Origin: a virus
Virus record (IMG/VR): IMGVR_UViG_3300032157_000001
Location: 62,001-126,000 of that record
Direction: 5' to 3' (one strand)
Length of the DNA: 64,000 nt
The position numbers and the translations under genes were made by a program. The notes under the pieces were generated by a model, which ran no database searches, was not told the origin of the DNA, and was given only the letters and a program-made list of their open reading frames with translations. Shown one piece after another: positions 16,081 through 27,000 of this stretch. How positions within the stretch are numbered: the stretch's first letter is position 1; the number at the start of each line of letters is the position of its first letter.

Positions 16081-16470
16081 ATGAAAAAGAAAGATTTTAT
16101 AACTGATTTACTCAATTCATTCTTCGGGGACGGAGAATCGAATTATTACTCATCTCAATCTCGTACAGTAATCTTTGGAGAAACAACCAACACAAACGGA
16201 TTGTCTGCCCCAAAGGATGATGACAAAAACTTCAACAAAACTGTTGAGGTGAGTGAAACACCAACACACACTATCAAAAAGGAAGTGTGGACAAGTCTTG
16301 ACGGCACACAAAGATTTGAAAGAACCGTACAGGAAAGCAAAGGTTCGCCGAAGAAAGATGATCCAACTTATGAAGAGTTGGAAGAACAGAAAATTGCAGC
16401 TATAAAGGGTCAAAATTATGAAGTTGCTGCAGAGATCAGAGACAAAATAAAAAGACTGTACGGTAAGTAA
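16081..16470 (+). CDS. Small protein with a C-terminal UVR motif
   Basis: The 129-residue protein has a disordered, Ser/Thr/Asp-rich middle. Its C-terminal 35 residues match the UVR motif of UvrB, UvrC and Clp-associated proteins: EELEEQKIAAIKGQNYEVAA followed by EIRDKIKRL. UVR motifs are helical hairpins that mediate protein contacts, for instance UvrB with UvrC. A phage protein with this motif could bind a host repair protein or protease factor, but no partner can be read from the sequence. It is a single-gene unit between two terminators. Confidence 0.65.
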   Translation: MKKKDFITDLLNSFFGDGESNYYSSQSRTVIFGETTNTNGLSAPKDDDKNFNKTVEVSETPTHTIKKEVWTSLDGTQRFERTVQESKGSPKKDDPTYEELEEQKIAAIKGQNYEVAAEIRDKIKRLYGK

Positions 16471-16474
16471 TCAA

Positions 16475-16570
16475 GTCCGATTTATGGCGGGTGCACCTGA
16501 CCATAATTAAGGGGAGAATTCCCCGTGACCTCTGTTAAACCTCACTGAGAAATCGGTGAGGTTTTTTTTG
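16475..16570 (+). ncRNA. Structured RNA ending in a terminator: possible attenuator or small RNA
   Basis: Three hairpins follow the UVR gene: TTATGG/CCATAA (16482-16506), whose loop holds the palindrome GGTGCACC; GGGGA/TCCCC (16511-16524); and the terminator at 16540-16569. CCGATTT (16477-16483) is complementary to AAATCGG (16550-16556), which includes part of the terminator's right arm. Pairing of these two segments would break the terminator. This switch-like layout precedes the fibre operon. The palindromic loop could also allow dimer formation by kissing. Confidence 0.45.
16540..16569 (+). terminator. Rho-independent terminator before the fibre operon
   Basis: A 9-bp stem, CCTCACTGA with TCGGTGAGG, has a GAAA tetraloop and eight T residues. 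Its right arm can alternatively pair with CCGATTT upstream. Confidence 0.9.
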
Positions 16571-16589
16571 TGCTTTATAGTTTCTGACT

Positions 16590-16598
16590 GTATTTATT
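16590..16598 (+). promoter_or_regulatory. GTATTTAT start motif, copy 6, opening the fibre operon
   Basis: GTATTTATT lies 20 bases after the terminator's T-run and 104 bases before the first fibre gene. Its place directly after a terminator favours a role as a rightward promoter. Confidence 0.5.
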
Positions 16599-16701
16599 GG
16601 GGAATGAATGATCATAAAATTTGATCATTTTTTTATAACTGTATGAACGGTAGGTAAGTTACACGTTTAAAACAGAATAAAATTAAAACCCGATTAATGA
16701 A

Positions 16702-17640
16702 ATGAGCTTTTTCACGCGACCAGACCTAAGCGATATACAGTTCAAACAATTGACTGGTTCGACACTTACAATGTCTGGAACCACAAATTTTTCTGGCACA
16801 CTTAAGTCAAAAAACATTGAAATCGATGCGGCAATAACTGGCGCAAGTAGTGGTGATGTATTGACATATGTTGGTGCGGGTAAAATAAAGTTAACCCCGG
16901 CAGGTTCTGGTGTTGCCAATTTTGATAGCAGCAGAGCAACAACTCGTTCAGGTATCCCGGCAGTAAACGTTGGTGGCAGCACAGTAAATCAATTCCTAGA
17001 GGGATATTTCTTTCCGTCAGTTCCCCCAACAGTTTCTATGAGTGGTGGTGGAACAAGACAATTTGGTAATAATGCTGGTCTCACATTAAACTGGACAGTA
17101 ACCAGAAGAACAAATCCATTAACCTCAATCACCGTCAATGGATCATCAGTAGACCCAACAGCATTTACCGGTCTATCACAGAACTCAAGCGTATCAAGTG
17201 GTACATCAGCAACAATTGCCGTACCGAATACAAATCAAACATATAACATGAACGCAACAACATCATCAGAAAACGTTCCTGCAAGTACATCAGTTAACTT
17301 TTCACATAAGAGATTTTTTTATGGTGATAACGTCAATTTAATTGGAGATACCGATGCAAACATAACCGCAAACGTATTGTTACACGAAGTTGGAAGTGAA
17401 TCAGAATTTTCTGGAACTCGTGTTAAGTCATCCTTTGCAAAAACATTGTCGAGCCAGTTCTTCTATTATGTTATACCATCATCCTTCGGATCACCATCAT
17501 TTACGATCAATGGATTGGCGAACACCGATTTTTCTTCACAATCGTTCACGTTCACAAACAGTAACGGGTTTGCAACAACATTCGTTATTTGGAGAACTAA
17601 CAATTTGTTGACTGGTAATTTTACGTTTAGTGTGTCATAA
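16702..17640 (+). CDS. Tail-fibre-type protein with common docking peptide
   Basis: The 312-residue protein is rich in Ser, Thr, Gly and Asn. Residues 1-30 (FKQLTGSTLTMSGTTNFSG) match the start of the giant fibre gene at 27320 (FEQLSGETLNLSGTTN), which suggests a shared attachment peptide. The middle looks like immunoglobulin-like sandwiches (PPTVSMSGGGTRQFGNNAG, then NWTVTRRTNP). No enzyme motif is present. It is the first gene of the fibre operon. Adhesion or fibre-attachment function is inferred from composition and position. Confidence 0.65.
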   Translation: MSFFTRPDLSDIQFKQLTGSTLTMSGTTNFSGTLKSKNIEIDAAITGASSGDVLTYVGAGKIKLTPAGSGVANFDSSRATTRSGIPAVNVGGSTVNQFLEGYFFPSVPPTVSMSGGGTRQFGNNAGLTLNWTVTRRTNPLTSITVNGSSVDPTAFTGLSQNSSVSSGTSATIAVPNTNQTYNMNATTSSENVPASTSVNFSHKRFFYGDNVNLIGDTDANITANVLLHEVGSESEFSGTRVKSSFAKTLSSQFFYYVIPSSFGSPSFTINGLANTDFSSQSFTFTNSNGFATTFVIWRTNNLLTGNFTFSVS

Positions 17641-17669
17641 TAATTAAAAAGAGAAAAATATAACATAAC

Positions 17670-20600
17670 ATGCCGACATTATTAGGAACAGTATTAGCAT
17701 CACCAGTAGTAACTGGTAACTACGATAGCGATACCTATGGTACACATTTTTCATTCCTTGGTGTTGGTGGTTGGCAAGAATTAGAATTAACTTCAGAGAG
17801 AGATGCAATACCGGTAGATACGTTAGGTAATCTTGACCCTACTGGTCTAAGCTCAGGTAGAAGAAGATTAGGTATGTTGGTGTATGTTGCAGAAGTAGAC
17901 ACAATCTACCAATTATATATTCCATACAACGCCTATACTGGATTAACCAGTGCTGCTAAAGTAGCTGCTCTTGCAAACAATGCTAACTGGATTGAATTCA
18001 CTGCCGGTGGTGGTGGAGATGCAATCAAGAAAAAAATTCAACAAACAACACACAACTTTAGTTTTGGTGATGTGGTATCTTTTGATGGTGCGTCATATGT
18101 TAAAGGTATTGCGAGTGCTGGTAACACATACGAATTTTTGGGTATTGTTAGTAATGTTATTGATGCGGATAATTTTGTTATAACATACTCTGGCTTTATC
18201 GATTTGACATCGATGCCGTTGAGTGGAAATACTGTATACTTCGTATCTCCATCTGTAGCTGGTGCCATTCAAACAACCGAACCATTTAATCCGGGCGAGT
18301 CTTCAAGACCAATCTTGATAACACAAGAATCAACAAAGGGTCTTGTAATCATGATGAGAAGCTTTATTGTGGCTGACGTTGGAACTTCTGGAAATACCGG
18401 AAACGGTATGAGAATCCAAAGAACCACAGTACAGTCTGGACACAGCTTTACTATTGGTGATGTTATTACTTATAGTGGTGGTACATATACAAAAGCACTT
18501 GCAATTAAGGAAAGTAATCAATTGATTGGTGTTGTAAATGAAGTGTTCAGCCCAAGCACATTTATTGTGTGTTTTGACGGATACGTAGATGGCTTCTCAG
18601 GAGTTCTTGATGAATATGGTAGTGGTTTAACTTCAAGTACGTTGTACTATTTGTCTCCAAACGTTCCGGGAAAATTAACACCAATAAAGCCCGTTGCAAA
18701 TAATCAGGTTGTTATTCCAGTATACCAATCAATAACAATTGATGATGGTATTGTTAAGAATCAGGGTGGATATTTACTTCGTGACACTTTTGGTAATGAA
18801 ATTTTTGTGGTTCCAGATATTGCAGCAAGAGATGCAAAATTTGTGGCTTCTGGTAGTACTCCCGGCCCCGGACAAATAGAATCGTTTGTTGGTTTATTGG
18901 TATTTGTAATTGATTATGATACTAGCGGAAACAGTCAAACATATATTGATGCAACTGGTTTGTTAGGATGGTCTGCAGTAACAAATACTGTTGATATTAT
19001 TCTCGATTGGAATGAGATTATAAATAAACCAAATGTAATAACGGGAGCAACCAATATAGGTGATGGAACAGGACTTATCGTCGACACATCCGTAACTGGT
19101 GCAACCCTTAATTTACGAACTCTTAAAAGTGGAGCAGCTATTGGTATTATAACCAGCGGTGATACTATAACCATTGCAGTTACTGGTACAACCAGCGGCT
19201 CTACAAACGTAATCGGCCCTGCAGAAGGTGGTGGTGCATATGATGATGGTATCTATACTGACTTCGTAGCTTCAACTCCAATAGGAACACCAATTGATAG
19301 ATTCAATAAGTTATTCCTACTTGTGTTGCCACAACAACCAGCTTTGTTGACAAGTCTCAATGGTACTGGTGCTTTCGTTAGTGGTAAGCTTTCATGGGGT
19401 GTAAGTAGAAATGATATTTCATACGTGAACGTTGGTACAAACGCTGGTAATGCTGCGGTTGACATCAATGGATCATATACAATAGGTGGCACAAGATTAG
19501 GTATCGTTAGAACAACAGTAACAGGTATCCTTAACAGTGCCGTTACTGGAAACATAACTGGTATTCCTTTCTTCGACTTTGCATTCCAAAGAGGTAACGA
19601 AGGTAAATTGGTTATGCAAAGAAATGGTGTTACTGTAAGCACGTTGATCTTAAGTGGTACAACTGCTGCAACAAGCAACTCAAGAATGTCGGTGAGTGCT
19701 GTACAATTTGTGAAAGCAAGTGGTGGTGCTCCAATAACAGAGTTCAAATACAGAACAGGTACATATACAATACCGACTTCTGGTATGACTAATGGTTATA
19801 ACTACATCAGAATAACGCATAGTGGTTCGTCATTTAGTACACAAACAAACTTCCTTGAGTTTGCTTATGATCCTGAAGCAACAAACATTTCTGCTGCGTC
19901 AACTGGTTTAACCAACCTTTCAATGGGTGGTTCTAAAAACATCTCTGGTGTTAAGTATCACACATCAGGAACGGTTCAGTACCAAGGAACAATATCGAAC
20001 GCATATAAGAACGTATACAGTTCTTCAGCTACAGCGATTTCATTCCCAAGTACTGTGAACCTTGGATCGTTGACTAATTTGGATGTGACTGGTGCTGGTA
20101 TTATAAACAGAATTACTTCGACACTACAAACATTGCCCGATCTTAATTCTGCGGTGTCAAACCCTCAGAATACGAACATAGCAATATTGGCAACATTCCC
20201 AATCAACTCAACTGTTGTGTTGGGTAATGTTGGAACAACTGGAATGATCAGATCGGGAGTAGCAATACTTCATCCATTTACTGCAAAACAGATAAGTGGT
20301 GGTTTGTCAACAATGATAGGATTTTTATTATATAACATAACACAAGGAAACGTGCTTAATAGCGAATCATATACCGGTGAAGTAAATAGACTTCAAGCAA
20401 GAGATTACTCAGTACTGGCATATGGTGATGTTAATGGTGGTACATACGCTTGGGATTCAAGTCTTGCATTGAATGGTGTTAATCCGTTCTACAATACGGG
20501 TATGTTAGTATTCAACGATGAGTTAATGTATCCTAATGCGGCATACTTAACAACTCAATATGGTATTACCACAGGTAACTTTGCTGCAGTAACAAATAGT

Positions 20601-21023
20601 CCGGGTGGTAACGTAAACTACACTGCAGTATCTGGTATCAGAGATCACTACAGAAAGTTCACGTCAGCTAACGGTACAACCCAAGCTACGTTGACATTCA
20701 CAATTGATCATACTGGTTCATCTGGTGATTTCTTGACTAACGGTGGTACTGGTGGTACTGCGGCGGGAAATAGCATTAAGGTTGAATTCTTGATTATGAG
20801 AAGTGGTGGAGCAATTCACGGATGGGCGAATCCATTTGCCTCTTCTGGTAATCCAGAAGGTATAGCAAATACCTCAACATCTCAAGCCGGTACTGTGATG
20901 ACCGTTACTTGTACATTATCAACAACACCAAGAGTTGCAACTGGTGATATTGTAATTGTAAGAACATTCCATGCAAGTGGTTACACAAATAGAATAAGAA
21001 CATTATCAGTAACAAACATATAA
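17670..21023 (+). CDS. Large tail-fibre protein, 1117 residues
   Basis: This is a beta-rich, Gly/Ser/Thr-rich protein. The N-terminal 110 residues (GGWQELELTSERDAIPVDTL, then LVYVAEVDTIYQLYI) resemble domains at the head of phage fibres. Two tandem repeats follow, near residues 125-240 and 250-360; each has a GDV...Y segment, a strand GxVxxV and a YxLSPxxxG segment. The C-terminal 550 residues look like several receptor-binding beta domains, ending in a Gly-Ser-rich tip. The gene lies 29 bases after the previous one and one base before the next. It is presumably part of the host-recognition apparatus; receptor unknown. Confidence 0.65.
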   Translation: MPTLLGTVLASPVVTGNYDSDTYGTHFSFLGVGGWQELELTSERDAIPVDTLGNLDPTGLSSGRRRLGMLVYVAEVDTIYQLYIPYNAYTGLTSAAKVAALANNANWIEFTAGGGGDAIKKKIQQTTHNFSFGDVVSFDGASYVKGIASAGNTYEFLGIVSNVIDADNFVITYSGFIDLTSMPLSGNTVYFVSPSVAGAIQTTEPFNPGESSRPILITQESTKGLVIMMRSFIVADVGTSGNTGNGMRIQRTTVQSGHSFTIGDVITYSGGTYTKALAIKESNQLIGVVNEVFSPSTFIVCFDGYVDGFSGVLDEYGSGLTSSTLYYLSPNVPGKLTPIKPVANNQVVIPVYQSITIDDGIVKNQGGYLLRDTFGNEIFVVPDIAARDAKFVASGSTPGPGQIESFVGLLVFVIDYDTSGNSQTYIDATGLLGWSAVTNTVDIILDWNEIINKPNVITGATNIGDGTGLIVDTSVTGATLNLRTLKSGAAIGIITSGDTITIAVTGTTSGSTNVIGPAEGGGAYDDGIYTDFVASTPIGTPIDRFNKLFLLVLPQQPALLTSLNGTGAFVSGKLSWGVSRNDISYVNVGTNAGNAAVDINGSYTIGGTRLGIVRTTVTGILNSAVTGNITGIPFFDFAFQRGNEGKLVMQRNGVTVSTLILSGTTAATSNSRMSVSAVQFVKASGGAPITEFKYRTGTYTIPTSGMTNGYNYIRITHSGSSFSTQTNFLEFAYDPEATNISAASTGLTNLSMGGSKNISGVKYHTSGTVQYQGTISNAYKNVYSSSATAISFPSTVNLGSLTNLDVTGAGIINRITSTLQTLPDLNSAVSNPQNTNIAILATFPINSTVVLGNVGTTGMIRSGVAILHPFTAKQISGGLSTMIGFLLYNITQGNVLNSESYTGEVNRLQARDYSVLAYGDVNGGTYAWDSSLALNGVNPFYNTGMLVFNDELMYPNAAYLTTQYGITTGNFAAVTNSPGGNVNYTAVSGIRDHYRKFTSANGTTQATLTFTIDHTGSSGDFLTNGGTGGTAAGNSIKVEFLIMRSGGAIHGWANPFASSGNPEGIANTSTSQAGTVMTVTCTLSTTPRVATGDIVIVRTFHASGYTNRIRTLSVTNI

Positions 21024-21024
21024 T

Positions 21025-24000
21025 ATGGCATTAAATAGTACAAATACTCTTGCGATCTCCTTCAAAAAATTGAGTGGTAAAGTCCACACACAACAGAACT
21101 TTGCAGTTACTGAAGAAGGTATCTCTACGAATGTGCAATCCTCATATTCAACAGTTTTTGCAAGTCCAATTGCCAAATTACCAGTAACACAATCTGGATT
21201 TACAACACTATATAGTGGAAATGGAATCATCCAAAGAATAAAATTTGAAATAGATTTAATACCTGACACACAAATTGCTGCGGGTAGATCACAAGGATAT
21301 AGATTAAAATTACCTGCAGACTGGAATGCGTCTGGTGATCTATTTCCTGAATTTAGTGCTGGTACATATTTATACACCGCTCTAGGTAAGCTCCAAATTG
21401 TGCCATCATTATACGGAACATTAAAGGTTGATGGTACAACAGAATATGATCCTATTTTATATCAAACTAACGGCTCAACAGTAATTGCCAAGTTTGATCC
21501 TATCAATTGGTATCTCGATCCATATAGTGGTATTTTGTTTGTACAAGACCCGCCAACAGGTTATGATTCGAGTGCTTTAAGACCGGGGTTTCTTGAAGCT
21601 TTCTTATATGTTGGAGATTATCTATCTGATATTATTTTTGATATAACAACCGGAAGTACTGGTGTTACTGGACAGAACGTTGGTGGCGCAGTTGGTGTAT
21701 TTAAAGACACAATTATTGGTACTGGTGGAACTGCAGTTCTTAGATTCAAATCTTTTGTTGGCACTGCGGGTATTGCCGTAACTGGTGATACTGATAATAT
21801 AATCATATCGTATACTGGTAGTACTGGTTCATCAGTTACAGCCAACAATGGCTTAACTAAAACTGGTGATAATATTTATTTGGGTGGAATGCTTACTGGT
21901 AACACAACATTTCAAACAAATAATTTTGGTATAGCAATTGGAACAGGGTTAACAGCAACAACAAGATCGTTGGCTATTGGTTATAATTCAATTGCAACAG
22001 GTGATTCAATTGCACAAGGATTTTCAGCTAAAGCATTAGGTGTGTACTCTAGTGCGTTTGGTTCTAATGTAAATGCGTTGGGTAATTCTTCACATGCTGA
22101 AGGAAGTGCTACTTATGCTATTGGTGATTGTTCACATGCTGAGGGTAATAGTAGTTATGCGTCTGGCTATACATCCCATGCTGAAGGTTTTAGTTATGCA
22201 ATTGGTAATTTATCACATTCAGAAGGATGTGGAACTTGTGCCATAGGGAATATATCACATGCTGAAGGTAGATGTACAATAGCAAGTGGTCAAACATCAC
22301 ACGCAGAAGGATATGCTACAAGAGCAATTGGATATTATTCTCATGCTGAGGGTGCCTCAACATATGCTATTGGTCAATCATCACATTCTGAAGGCGATAT
22401 ATCATGTGCAATTGGCGATAGTTCTCATGCTGAAGGTAGTGATACAAGAGCAATCGGTAGTCGTTCACATGCCGAAGGTGATAGCACATGTGCAATTGGT
22501 GATTGTTCACATTCAGAAGGACGTTTAACTTGTGCAATAGGTAATAATTCACACACTGAAGGATGTTTTAGCTGTGCAATAGGCACATCATCACATGCAG
22601 AAGGCTTCACCACTATAGCATCTGGTTATTCTTCACATGCTGAAGGTTCATGTACTATAGCTAGTGGTCATTCATCACACGCTGAAGGTTGTTATACAAG
22701 AGCAATTGGTAATTTTTCACATGCTGAAGGACATTACACTCTTGCATCTGGAAATTATTCACATACAGAAGGTAAATATACTAGTGCAGTAGGAAATTAT
22801 TCACATGCAGAAGGTTACAGTTCGTCTGCTACGGGTACTTCATCACATGCTGAAGGTTATCAATCATTAGCATTTGGATTTGCATCACATGCTGAAGGTC
22901 ATGGATCGGATGCTTGTGCTTCAGCATCACATGCTGAAGGGTGTACTACACGTGCTATAGGTATAGCATCACATGCTGAAGGGTATGGAACTTGTGCATC
23001 TGGATGTTCATCACACTCAGAAGGGCGTTCTACTTGTTCTAGTGGAGTTTATTCACATGCTGAAGGTGCCTTAACAAAAGCATGTGGTGGCGCATCACAT
23101 GCCGAAGGTTCTGGAACAATTGCATCTGGCGGTACATCACATGCCGAAGGATACTCAACACGTGCTATTGGTGTAGCATCACATGCCGAAGGTGTATTAA
23201 CATGTGCTATTGGTGGTAATTCACACGCAGAGGGTTTGCAAACACGTTCATGTGGTCAAAATTCACATGCTGAAGGGTGTGCAACATTTGCAATTGGTTC
23301 ACATTCACACTCTCAAGGAAAATGTACAAATGCTTGTGGTGATGCATCACACTCTGGTGGATATGGTTCTTTAACCAAAGGAATAATTGCTGGTGGTCAT
23401 GCGTCATTTAATCATTCAATTAATAATGCTAATCAAACAACTGCTCATGGTGCATTAGCATCAGGTTCAACAATTCTTGGAGGATCAAATCATAACATTG
23501 CAACCGGAAATACTGGTGCAGCAATTATTGGAGGGTCGTTAATCAAATTAACTGGAACTACATATATCCATACAACTGCTGTTGGCAACTTAGCTATAAT
23601 GACAGCACCTAGTGCTGGTGTGACCGGAGATTCAGTTCTTGTTAGAAGAGGAACTACTGGAAAGATACACGCAGTTACCCAAGCATCGTTAAGTGGAGGT
23701 GGTGGGTCAGTAACGGCAAATAATGGTTTAACAAAATCTGGTAATAATATTCATCTTGGTGGAGTATTAACTGGTGACACAATAGTCAACACTGCTAATT
23801 TTGGAATTGCATTTGGAAGTGGTTCAACTGCTACGGGTGCAAATTCATTTGCAACAGGATATTATACTGTAGCAACCGGCACATCTTCACATGCTGAAGG
23901 AAATAATACTAGTGCATTTGGGCCATACTCTCACTCAGAAGGTAGTAATTCATGTGCATTAGGTTATTCATCACATGCCGAAGGTAGCTCAAAAGCAATT

Positions 24001-27000
24001 GCTAACTATTCACATGCCGAAGGTTCTAATACATGTTCAATTGGATATTATTCACATTCGGAAGGAACTAATACGTGTGCAACTGGTACTTCATCACACG
24101 CTGAAGGTTATGGAACCATAGCATTTGGACTTAATGCACATGCTGAAGGTAGAAATTCTTGGGCAATTGGTCAAGTATCACATGCCGAAGGTAATACAAC
24201 ACGAGCAGGTAGATATGCACACTCTCAAAATTTTGTAACACGAGCGGGTGGATGTGCTTCACATGCTGGTGGTAGAGGTAGTAATCCAGATAGATTTATT
24301 TTAGCGAGTGGAGATACTTCCTTCAATCATTCACAAAATACTGTAGCACAAACTATTGGTCATGGAGCATTAGCGGCAAATTCAGCGATACTTGGTGGTA
24401 TAAATCATAACATCGAATCTGGTAATACTTGTGCAGCCATCATTGGTGGCTCATTAATCAAGTTAACAGGGACGACCTATATAAATCATACTGCTGTTGC
24501 TAATTTAGCAATCATGTCAGCACCTAGTGCTGGTGTTACTGGCGATTCAGTTCTTGTAAGAAGAGGAACTACAGGAAAAATACATGCAGTATCACAAGCA
24601 TCAATTGCTTCAAACGGAGTTACAGCTAATAATGGTCTTACTGAAGTTGGTGGTAATGTTAGATTAGGTGGAACATTGACAGGTGATACAACAATTAATA
24701 CTGTTGGATATGGGGTGACTATTGGGTCAGGAACATCGTTTGCAACTGGAACAACTTCTTTTGCCCAAGGTTGTGACTCTCGTGCATTTGGTGATTATTC
24801 TATATCAATGGGCTGCGGCTCACAAGCGAGAGGTGTTAAAACAGCAGCAATTGGTTATAGTTCATATACGGGGCCAGCATCTGCATACGGTATTGCTATG
24901 CGTGGTGCATCATATGGTATTAACCAATTTGTTTTTGGTGGCACAGGATGTGCTACAGCAACATGGGGTATTGCTATGGGTAGAGCAGCAAGAAGTCAAG
25001 CTGTGTGTGCTACCGCAATTGGCTCTTTTGCTAGAGCATATGGATCATGTTCTATTGGTATTGGTAATAGTGTTTGTATATCTGGTGGTTCATCAATTGG
25101 TATTGGACAATTTATTTGTACTTCATCAGCTTGTAGTGTGGCTATTGGAGATGGTGCGGCTGCTGGAAGTAGATTTTTAACTTCTCGTGGCGCATGTGCA
25201 ATAAACATGTCGTTTAATAACACATCTCAAACTGCTGGTCATGGTTCTTTGGCTGCTGGTTCGACAATTCTTGGTGGTCTTAACCACAATATCGCTTCAG
25301 GTAATACTTGTGCTGCAATTGTTGGTGGAAGTTTAATTAAATTGACTGGCACGACATATGTTAACACAACTGCAGTTGCAAATTTGGCAATCATGTCAAC
25401 CCCGTCAGCCGGAGTAACTGGTGACTCAATTCTTGTAAGAAGAGGAACTACTGGTTTAATCCATGCTGTTGCCCAATCATCGGTTGGATCATCTGTAACT
25501 GCAAATAATGGTTTGACAAAATCAAGTCAAAATATTCATCTTGGTGGTGATCTTACTGGAAATACTATCATTGATACAACAAACACTAATGGTTTATTCG
25601 TTGGTTATGATAATGGATATGGTTTTGCAACTGGTTCAAATTCATTTGCAACTGGTTATGGATCAAAAGCAACAGGAGTAACATCAACTGCATTTGGTTC
25701 TTATTCATACGCTTTTGGTAATTATTCATTTGCAGTAATGGGTGGTCAAGCCTGTGGAACCAATAGTATGTCACTTGGTGGCTGTGCTTTTGGTGAAGAT
25801 TCGGTCTCTATACAAGGTGCATCAAAAGCATTTGGATGTTGTTCAATTGCTATAGGTGGAAGGGCAACATCATCTGGTACTTCAGCAATAGCAATTGGTA
25901 GTTGTACAAGAGCAGTTGGTAATAGATCAATTGCAATGGGTAGTGGTACTCTATCAAGTGGTAAATATGTTGCTGCTTGTGGAAATTATTCAATTAATAT
26001 TTCAAGAAACACTGCCGCACAAACGGTTGGTCATGGTGCATTAGCATGTACTTCAGCAATACTTGGAGGTATAGATCATAATATTGCATCAGGTAATACA
26101 GGTGCTGCAATCATCGGCGGTAACGCAATCAAATTAACTGGTACAACTTACATCGACACAACTGCTGTTGCAAATCTTGCAATCATGACAGCCCCTACTG
26201 CTGGTATCAGTGGTGATAGCGTTTTGGTTAGAAGAGGAACTACTGGAAAAATATTTGCAGTATCTCAAGCATCTATTGCGTCTGGCGGTATAACTGCAAA
26301 TAATGGTTTAACTGAAATTAACGGCAACGTTAGATTGGGTGGAACGTTGACTGGTGATACAAATGTTAGCACAAATAGTTTTGGTATTTCATTTGGTAAT
26401 ACTACAATATCTACTGGTGCAAATTCATTTGCTGAAGGTTATGGAACACAAGCTACTGGTAATAATTCACATGCTGAAGGGGTATATAGTCAAGCAATTG
26501 GATTAGGAACACATGCCGAAGGGGTATATTCTTGTGCTATAGGAGATTATTCACATGCTGAAGGTGCTGGTACGTGTGCTGTCGGACTTTATTCACACGC
26601 TCAAGGTGGAACAACTTGTGCGGCTGGACAGTATTCACATTCTGGTGGGGTTGGCGTTAATACTGGTTTGGATGTTATAGCTGGTGGTCACGCCTCATTC
26701 AATCACTCTATAAACACTCCCAATCAAACTGCTGGTCACGGTGCGTTAGCGTCAGGTTCAACAATTCTTGGTGGTAGTGACCATAATATTGCTTCAGGTA
26801 ATATCGGAGCGGCAGTTATCGGTGGTCATTCAATTAAGTTAAGTGGAACGACATATATTCGTACAACAGCAGTTGATAACTTAGCTATCATCTCTACTCC
26901 ATCAGCCGGAGTAACTGGTGACTCAGTTCTTGTAAGAAGAGGAACAACTGGTAAGATACATGCAGTGTCTCAGAGTTCTATTGCTAATGCAGTATCTGCT

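Noticed and set aside
22286-22528. Alternative-frame frames in the SHAEG arrays (also about 24722-25180, 27699-28037, 29247-29537, 31188-31448 and 32274-33026)
   Set aside because: They arise because the repeat unit is free of stops in other frames; composition is Met/His/Leu/Val monotone and no start signals are seen.
22081-23350. Regular 42-bp repeats as a CRISPR array
   Set aside because: The repeats are in frame with a single long protein, drift continuously, and have no unique spacers between identical repeats.
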